This document shows positions 57,303-64,000 of a DNA stretch of 64,000 nt, one piece after another. The notes under the pieces are model-generated. The model saw only the letters and a program-made list of their open reading frames with translations, searched no databases and had not been told where the DNA came from. Each line of letters begins with the position of its first letter. Positions within the stretch are counted from its first letter, which is position 1. Source of the stretch: Dugong dugon (Eukaryota > Chordata > Mammalia > Sirenia > Dugongidae); NCBI GenBank assembly GCA_030035585.1, contig CM057462.1:143184734-143248733 (forward strand). Direction: 5' to 3'. Both the position numbers and the translations under genes were made by a program.

Positions 57303-60300
57303 ATGACAACAATACACTCAAATCTATCAATAATTACACTGAAAGTAAATGGACTCAATACACTCATAAAGAGATGGAGAGTGAGAGAATGGATAAGAAA
57401 ACAGGAACTGTCAATATGCTGTCTACAAGAGACACACATTAGAAACAAAGACTTGGATTTATTAAAAGTCAAAGTTTGGAAAAAATATATCAAGCTAACA
57501 ACTACCAAAAAAGAGCAGGAGTGGCAATACTAATCTCAGATAAAATAGACTTTAAAACAAAATCCACCATAAAAGACAAAGAGGGACACTATATAATGAT
57601 TAAGGGGAAGATCCATCATGAAAACATAACCATAATAGACATCTACACACCCAATTACAGAGCTCCAAAATACATAAAAAAAACTCTAACAGCACTGAAA
57701 AGAGAAATTGACAGTTCCACAATAATAGTAGGAGACTTCAACACACCACTCTCAGTAAAGGACAGAACAACTAAGAAGAAACTCAGCAAAGATACAGAAG
57801 ACCTAAAGGGCACAATCAGCCAACTTGACTTCATAAACATATATAGAACACTCCATCCAACAGCTGCAAAGTGCACATTCTTTTCCAAGGCACAAGGAAC
57901 ATTCTCCAGAATAGACCACATCTTAGGCCACAGAGCAATCCTCAACAAGAGACAAAACTTTGAGATAATTCAAAATATCCTCTCTAACCACAATGCTTTC
58001 AAGGTAAAAATTAATGACAGAAATACCAAGGAAAAAAAAAAATCAATTACATGGAAACTGAATAATACCCTGCTTACACATCAGTGGGTAATAGACGAAA
58101 TCAGAGATGGTATCAAGAAATTCCTAGAATCAAATGAGAATGAAAACACATCATACCAAAACTTTTGGGACACAGCAAAGGCAGTCCTCAGAGGACAATT
58201 TATAGAAATAGATGCAGACATCAAAAAGAAGAAAAGGACAAAATCAAACATTAACTACACAACTCAAACAAGTAGAACAGAAAAAAAAAGTCCACAGCCA
58301 CCGGAAGAAAGGAAATAATAAAGATCAGAGCAGAAGTCAATGAAACAGAGAACAGAAAAACAATAGAAAGAATCAACAAAACCAAAAGCTGATTCTTTGA
58401 AAGAATTAACAAAATTGACAAACCACTAGCCAGACTGACAAAAGAAAAACAGGAAAGGATGAAAATAACTAAAGAAGAAATGAAAAGGGGGACATTACAA
58501 CAGACCCAACTGAAATAAAAAGGATAATAACAGAATATTATGAAAAAGTATTCTCCAACAAATTTGAAAACCTAGAGAATATGGATAAATTTCTAGAAAC
58601 ACACTACCTACCCAAACTACAACAAAGTGATGCTGAAAATCTGAACAGACCCATAACAGGAGAAGAGATTGAAAATGTAATAAAAATAAAACTCCCAACA
58701 AAAAAAGATCTGGCCTAGATGGCTTCACTGGAGTATTCGACAAAACATTCACAAAAGAGCTTGTACCAATACTACTCAAGATATTTCAGAGCATAGAAAA
58801 GGAAGCAACATGTCCAAATTCATTCTATGAAGTCAGCATAACGCTGATACCAAAACCAGGCAAAGAGGCCACAAGAAAAGAAAATTACAGAGCAATATCT
58901 TCATGAATATAGATGCAGAAATTCTCAACAAAATTCTAGCCAATAGAATTCAGCATCATATCAAAAAAATAATATGCCACGACCAAGTAAGATTCATACC
59001 AGGTATGCAAGGATGGTTCAACACTAGAAAAACAAAAAATGAAATCCACCACATAAATAAAAGGAACGAAAAGAATCACATGATCATCTCAACTGACACA
59101 GAAAAGGCATTCGACAAAGTCCAACACCCGTTCCTGATAAAAACTCTCAATAAAATAGGTATAGAAGGTAAATTTCTTAACATAATAAAGTACATCTATA
59201 AAAAACCAACGGCCAACATCATTCTTAATGGAGAGAGGCTGAAAACATTCCCCTTGAGAATAGGAACAAAACAAGGATGTCCCTTATCACCACTCCTATT
59301 TAACATTGTGCTCGAAGTTCTAGCTAGAGAAATAAGCAAGAAAAAGAAATAAAAGGCATCTAAAATGGTAATGAAGAAGTCAAACCCTCCCTGTTTGCAG
59401 ATGTTATGATACTATACATAGAAAACCCTAAAGACTCCATGAGAAATCTACTGGAACTAATAGAAAGATTCAGCAGAGTAGTAGGATACAAGATAAAAAT
59501 CAGCTAAACTCGTATAGACAAATAAAGAGAACGATGAAAAGGAAATCAGGAAAACAATACCATTTATAATAGCCCCTAAAAAAGTAAAATACTTAGGAAT
59601 AAATCTGACCCAGGATGTAAAAGACGTATACAAAGAAAACTATAAAACACTACTGCAAGAAACCCTAAGGGATCTACATATTTGGAAAAACATCCCATGC
59701 TCATGAATAGACAGACACAACATTGTGAAAATGACTATTCTACCCAAAAATGCAATGCATCCTGATCCAAATACCAACAACATTCTTCAAAGCTATGGAA
59801 AACTAATCATTAACTTTATATGGAAAGGGAAGAAGCCCCAAATAAGTAAAGCACTACTGAAGAAGAAAAATAAAGTTGGAGGACTCACACTATCTGACCT
59901 CAGAACCTACTATACAGCTACGGTAGTCAAAACAGCCTAGCACTGGTACAACGACAGATACATTCACCAGTGGAACAGAGATGAGAACCCAGATGTAAAT
60001 CCATCCACCTACGGTCACCTGATCTTCAACAAGGGCCCAAAGACCATCAAATGGGGAAAAGACAGTCTTTTTAACAAATGGTGCTGACAAAACTGGATAT
60101 CCATCCTCAAAAAAATGAAACAGGACCCATACCTCACGCCATATACATAAACTAATTCAAAATGGATCAAAGACCTAAATAAAAAGCCAAAAACTATAAA
60201 GTTCATAGAAGAAAAAATAGGACCAACGCTACAGGCTCTAATACATGGCATTAACAGGATACAAACCATAACCATCAATACGCAAACCCCAGAAGATAAG

Positions 60301-61039
60301 CTAGACAAGTGGGATCTTCTAAAAATCAAACACCTATGCTCTTCAAAAGACTTCACCAAAAGAGTCAAAAGAGAACCTACAGACTGGGAAAAAATTTTTG
60401 GACAATACAAGTCAGACAAAAGTCTAACCTCCATAATCTACAAGAAAGTCCAACACCTCTACAACAAAAAGACAAATAATCCTATTAAAAAATGGACAAA
60501 GGAAATGAACAGACACTTCACCAAAGAAGACATTCAAATGGCCAGCAGACACATGAGGAAATGCTCATGAACACTAGCCATTAGAGAAATGCCAATTAAA
60601 ACCACAATGAGATACCATCTCACCCCAGCATTACTTGCACGAATCAAAAAACACTGGAAATAGCAAACGTTGGAGGGGCTGTGGGGAGATAGGAACTCTT
60701 ATGCACTGCTGGTGGGAATGCAAAATGATACAACCATTTTGGAAAACGATATGGCTCTTCCTTAGAAAGCTAGAAATAGACATACCATACGATCCAGCAA
60801 TCCCACTCCTAGGAATATATCCTAGAGAAATAAGAATCGTCACTCGAATAGACATATTCAGACCTATGTGCATGGCAGCATTGTTCACAATAGCAAAAAG
60901 ATGGAAACAACCTAGATGCCCATCAACAGATGAATGGATAAACAAACTATGGTACATACACACAGTAGAGTACTATGCAATGAGAAAGAACAACAATGAA
61001 TCTGTGAAGCATGAAACTGGAGGACATTATGCTGAGTGA
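57303..61039 (+). pseudogene. L1 ORF2 remnant with an altered polymerase active site
   Basis: Endonuclease: SIITLKVNGLNTLIKRWRVR and CLQETHI (57303-57533), then after a frameshift near 57480, 57476-58318 with GVAILISDKIDF, IIDIYTP, VGDFNTPLS and SRIDHILGH, so the catalytic Glu, Asp/Asn and His motifs are all readable. Reverse transcriptase: 58903-59352 with [28 protein letters not shown] and [20 protein letters not shown], ending at a stop at 59350. Just after it, the active-site text at 59393-59419 translates LFADVMILY: the second catalytic Asp is Val. The C-terminal Cys/His region is at 60635-61039 (CGEIGTLMHCWWEC). Several further stops. Not functional. Confidence 0.94.
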
Positions 61040-61079
61040 AATGAGTCAATCACGAAAGGACAAATATTGTATGAGACCT

Positions 61080-62262
61080 CTATTGTAAAAAACCATGAAA
61101 AAGTTCACACACAAAATGTAACAATCTTTGTTGGTTACCAGGGATGGGAGGGGCTCCGGGGAAATACTAAATAGGCAATCAATAAGTGGTATCTTTGGTG
61201 AAGAGTGAGACAGTACATAATACTGGGAAAACCAGCACAACTTGTACAAGGAAAGGTCATGGAATCTCCATAGACACATCCAAACTCCCTGAAGGACTGA
61301 ATTGCTGGGTGGAGGGCTGTGGGGACCATGGTCTTGGGGAACATCTAGCTCAACTGGCATAACACAGTTTATAAAGATGGTGTTCTAAATTCTATCTTGG
61401 TGAGTAGTGTCTGGGGTCTTAAAAACCTGTGAGCAGCAATCTAAGATACTCCACTGGTCCCATCCCTTTGGGAGCAAGGGAGAATGAAGAGAACAGGATA
61501 CAAGGAAAAGATTAGTCCGAAGGACTAATGGACCACAGCTACCAAGACCTCCACCAGACTTGAGTCCAGTACAGCTAGATGGTGCCCAGCTACCACCTCT
61601 GACTGCTCTGACCGGGATCACAACAGAGGGTTCTGGACAGAGCTGGAGAAGGATGTAGAACAAAATTCTAACACACACACAAGAAGACCAGATTTACTGG
61701 CCTAAAGGAGACTGGAGAAACCCCGAGAGTATGGCCCCCAAACACCCTTTTATCTCAGTGGTGAAGTCACTTCTGAGGTTCACCGTTCAGCTGGGGAGTG
61801 GACAGCCTCATAAAACAAAACGGGACTAATGAGGCACAGCAATCCAGGGACAAGGGCTAGAAGGAAGAAGGGGACAGGATAGCTGGTGATAGGAACCCAA
61901 GATTGAGTAAGGACAGTGTTGATGTGTTGTGCGGTTGTTAACCATTTTCGTAGGGCAATATGTGTACTAACTGATTAATGAGAAAGTATTTTGATCTGTA
62001 AACCTTCATCTAAAGTGAGAATAGCAGCACAATTGCAAGAGCGTAGTTGATGTCACTGAACTGTGCATGTAGAAATTTTTGAAATGGTGTATCTTTGGCT
62101 ATGTATATTTTCACATACACACAGAAAAAAAATGTCGAGAAGGGAGACGGTTGACATGTCGTGTGGTTGTTATCCAATTTCATAGAACAATATGTGTACT
62201 ACTGTTTAATAAGAAACTATTTGTTCTGTAAACCTTCACCTGAAGTACAATTTAAAAAAAGG
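61080..62262 (+). other. L1 3' UTR with an internal duplication
   Basis: About 1.2 kb, long for an L1 3' UTR. A G-rich patch (GGGATGGGAGGGGCTCCGGG, 61141-61160) could form a G-quadruplex. Two related blocks of about 100 bp, around 61925-62030 and 62155-62255, share GGTTGTTA, GTGTACTA, ATTAATGAGAAA/TTAATAAGAAAC, TCTGTAAACCTTCA. The second block is the 3' terminus. Confidence 0.85.
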
Positions 62263-62288
62263 GGGTAAAAAAAAGAAAACATTAAAGA

Positions 62289-62510
62289 AACACTTCCAGA
62301 TACACTAAAGCATCTTTAGCATAATAGTACAGTAATAATAATAACAATGTTTTGATGGTCATCGCAAAGTCACGCCAGTTTGTTATTATGTACCATTGTA
62401 TGTACCTCAAATTTTTAATATAATAGATTTTACAGAGGTTGTTTCCTAAGTCTGGGTTGTATGTGAGTCAGACTTTTTTAACCTGGGGACTACCTGTATA
62501 AACAATATTA
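62289..62510 (-). mobile_element. Possible Tigger-like transposon end
   Basis: The right part, TTGTATGTGAGTCAGAC then AACCTGGGGACTACCTGTA (62485-62503), resembles the terminal repeat of a Tigger-like element (a ...GGGGACTGCCTGTA form) facing outward. No transposase is left. Confidence 0.4.
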
Positions 62511-62600
62511 CATATATACATATAATATCATGATATATATTAGTACTATATATTATATATAATACATTCTAAAATGTAAATATATTTAAAATTAGTCTAT
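62505..62600. repeat. AT-rich palindromic stretch
   Basis: Mostly ATATA/TATAT tracts with short hairpin potential (CATATATACATATAATATCA and beyond). Simple sequence. Confidence 0.8.
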
Positions 62601-63545
62601 TAGGTGTATTATTTAGAGCTTGCTGTGGTGAGCCATCTAGATACTCCCTTCAAATTGTTGGTATCTGATGTTGCAATTTGATGCTTCTCATCTTAGTTAA
62701 TTTCTTGAAATTACCCTCAGCGGAAGAAAACTACCTTGCCCAAGATCACCTTCCAGCAGATTCTAATATAGCCCCCATTGTCATTCTTCTTGGTATTCAC
62801 ACCTTTCTATAATCTCCTCTACTTGAATGTGGGATGGATTTAGTAACTTGCTTTTAACAGACATAAAATGGCCAAAGTGATGGAATGTCATTACCTTGAT
62901 TAGGTTTTAAAACACTGTGATGTCTGCCTTGTTAATATTCCCTTTCTTGTTGGCAGTCTCTTGCTTTCTCACTTGCTCCTGGAATAAGGTGAGCTGTGAT
63001 GTTGCAAAATGTAGGAAGAAACCAATAGCTTCTGAGGAAATGAGGTCGTAGTCCAACAGTCCTCTAGGGATTGAATTTATTCAACTATGTTAGTGAGCTG
63101 GGAAGTGTATCCTTTTGAATCAAACCTGGAGATTACTGAAGTTTTGAGAGACCCCAGAGCAAAAGAACACACTTAATAGAGATAGAATTATCCAGGAGTG
63201 ATCTGTGGACAAGCTTCTTCTCTTTTGGAGTGAATCTACATGACATATAAGGTTGATCTAACGCATGCTTCTGCTAAATGTTGAAACTGTCAGCAGCTGA
63301 ATCCACCGTTAAGCCCCTGATTTAGCACCTTCTCTTGAGAGATCCACCAGGTACTTGGTGGCAAATAGGCCACTTCGAATCCCTTCTGCCCTTGAAGGCA
63401 CAACAATTCATCTTGACAAGAATGCACATACTTTCTAAGTATGATTTGTCTTTCCTGTCCATAAGACCTCAGCCAACACCATTAGCCAAGTTTATTGAAA
63501 GTTTTATCGACTGATATAGGAGCCCTCATAACATTTTTCATTACC
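62601..63545. other. Background, no gene seen
   Basis: No recognisable repeat or coding sequence. Confidence 0.5.
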
Positions 63546-64000
63546 CAATGTGATGGTTAATATTAAGTGTCAGCCTGGCTAGGTTATGATTACAATGGTT
63601 TGGCAGACACTATGTAATCACCTCCCATTTTGTGATCTGATATGAGCATCCAATCAGTTGGAAGGGGTGTTTCTTTGGGGGTGTGGCCTGAATCAAGTAT
63701 ATAAATGGATATTCTGGCAAAGCTCAATCTTTTTTCTTGAACCTGCACTCTTCTTGTCACCTGACTTCCCGTTCTTGGGATGTAAGCCTGAAGCCTGACC
63801 TGCAGATTTTGGATTTGCCAACTCCTACAAACCTATGAACCAGCAGAGGCCTCTAGCCTGCCACCTGACCTGAAGATATTGGATTCTTCAGCCTCTGCAA
63901 ACCCATGAGCCAGCAGAGGCCTTCAAACTGCCATCTGACCCATGGATTTGGACTTGTCAGCCCCCACAATAGCATGATCTGTTTCCTCAAAATTGCATGA
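63546..64000 (+). repeat. LTR-like interspersed repeat running off the window
   Basis: Starts with TG (TGTGATGGTTAATATTAAGT) and has a CCAAT box at about 63650 and a TATA-like TATATAAATG at about 63698, a spacing typical of an LTR promoter. From 63794 it contains a 70-bp tandem unit. The right end lies outside, so the class is not proven. Confidence 0.45.
63794..63990 (+). repeat. 70-bp tandem repeat, nearly three units
   Basis: CCTGACC at 63794, CCTGACC at 63864 and TCTGACC at 63934 mark starts exactly 70 bp apart. Each unit carries GAT-TTGGA-TT, then CTNCAA ACC-ATGA, then CCAGCAGAGGCCT in the first two. Confidence 0.9.

Larger units (their letters stand above)
54228..62272 (+). mobile_element. 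Full-length L1 LINE (younger type), 8.0 kb
   Basis: Complete L1 bracketed by AAGAAAACATTAGAGA (54212-54227) and AAGAAAACATTAAAGA (62273-62288), 15 of 16 identical. Order: 5' UTR to about 55820, ORF1 remnant to 56846, spacer, ORF2 remnant 57303-61039, long 3' UTR to 62262, A-rich tail. The 3' UTR is shared with the window-start L1 and the nested copy. Less decayed than the first L1 but not functional. Confidence 0.96.

Noticed and set aside
60015-60434. 139-codon minus-strand frame
   Set aside because: Antisense shadow of L1 ORF2, no independent support.
1-64000. A novel defence, biosynthetic or other multi-gene system
   Set aside because: No intact non-transposon coding sequence was found on either strand; the notable content is retrotransposon biology.

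Overview
This window looks like non-coding DNA from an afrotherian mammal, most probably an elephant or another paenungulate. The main reason is the repeat content. There are more than twenty copies of a tRNA-headed SINE whose tail matches the 3' end of RTE-type LINEs in the same window, as in the AfroSINE / RTE1_LA pair known from Loxodonta. Young L1 elements with an unusual 3' UTR and ancient mammalian L2 and MIR remnants are also present. I found no host protein-coding gene, exon series, tRNA, rRNA or other RNA gene. Every long open frame with recognisable protein content belongs to a retrotransposon, and all of those are broken.

Layout: 1-1197 is the 3' UTR of a plus-strand L1 entering from outside. 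1.2-9.5 kb is AT-rich background with SINEs, a decayed Tigger-like DNA transposon and an internally deleted RTE derivative. 9.5-13.4 kb holds an old L1, two SINEs, a 1.65 kb minus-strand RTE with reverse transcriptase remnants, an unclassified repeat and a tRNA-Gly-headed SINE. 13.4-28.4 kb is mostly background with an old L1 split by a SINE, a short L1 insertion with a 3' transduction, a MIR, an older L1 end, an RTE with a 5' inversion, and a second internally deleted RTE. 28.4-30.8 kb holds a decayed L2 with three SINEs and another unclassified repeat. 31.0-33.8 kb is a 2.26 kb RTE followed by two SINEs, one carrying an exact 67-bp copy of the upstream RTE. 34.5-42.4 kb holds SINEs, a third internally deleted RTE, a small TA-flanked inverted-repeat element, an L2 split by an RTE, and an endonuclease-region RTE derivative. 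42.8-51.4 kb is a full-length L1 that was later hit by a younger L1 tail. 51.6-54.0 kb holds SINEs, MIR, L2 and a truncated RTE with target-site duplications. 54.2-62.3 kb is a second full-length L1. The last part has a Tigger-like end and an LTR-like repeat with a 70-bp tandem unit.

The elements form two mobilisation systems. L1 supplies poly(A)-tailed insertions, nested insertion and 3' transduction. RTE supplies insertions ending in short tandem repeats, and appears to have driven several parasites that share its ends: tRNA-headed SINEs, a tRNA-Gly SINE, and at least two internally deleted RTE forms. Target-site duplications read directly from the sequence date many events relative to each other. 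Family names come from recalled sequence motifs, not from a database search.
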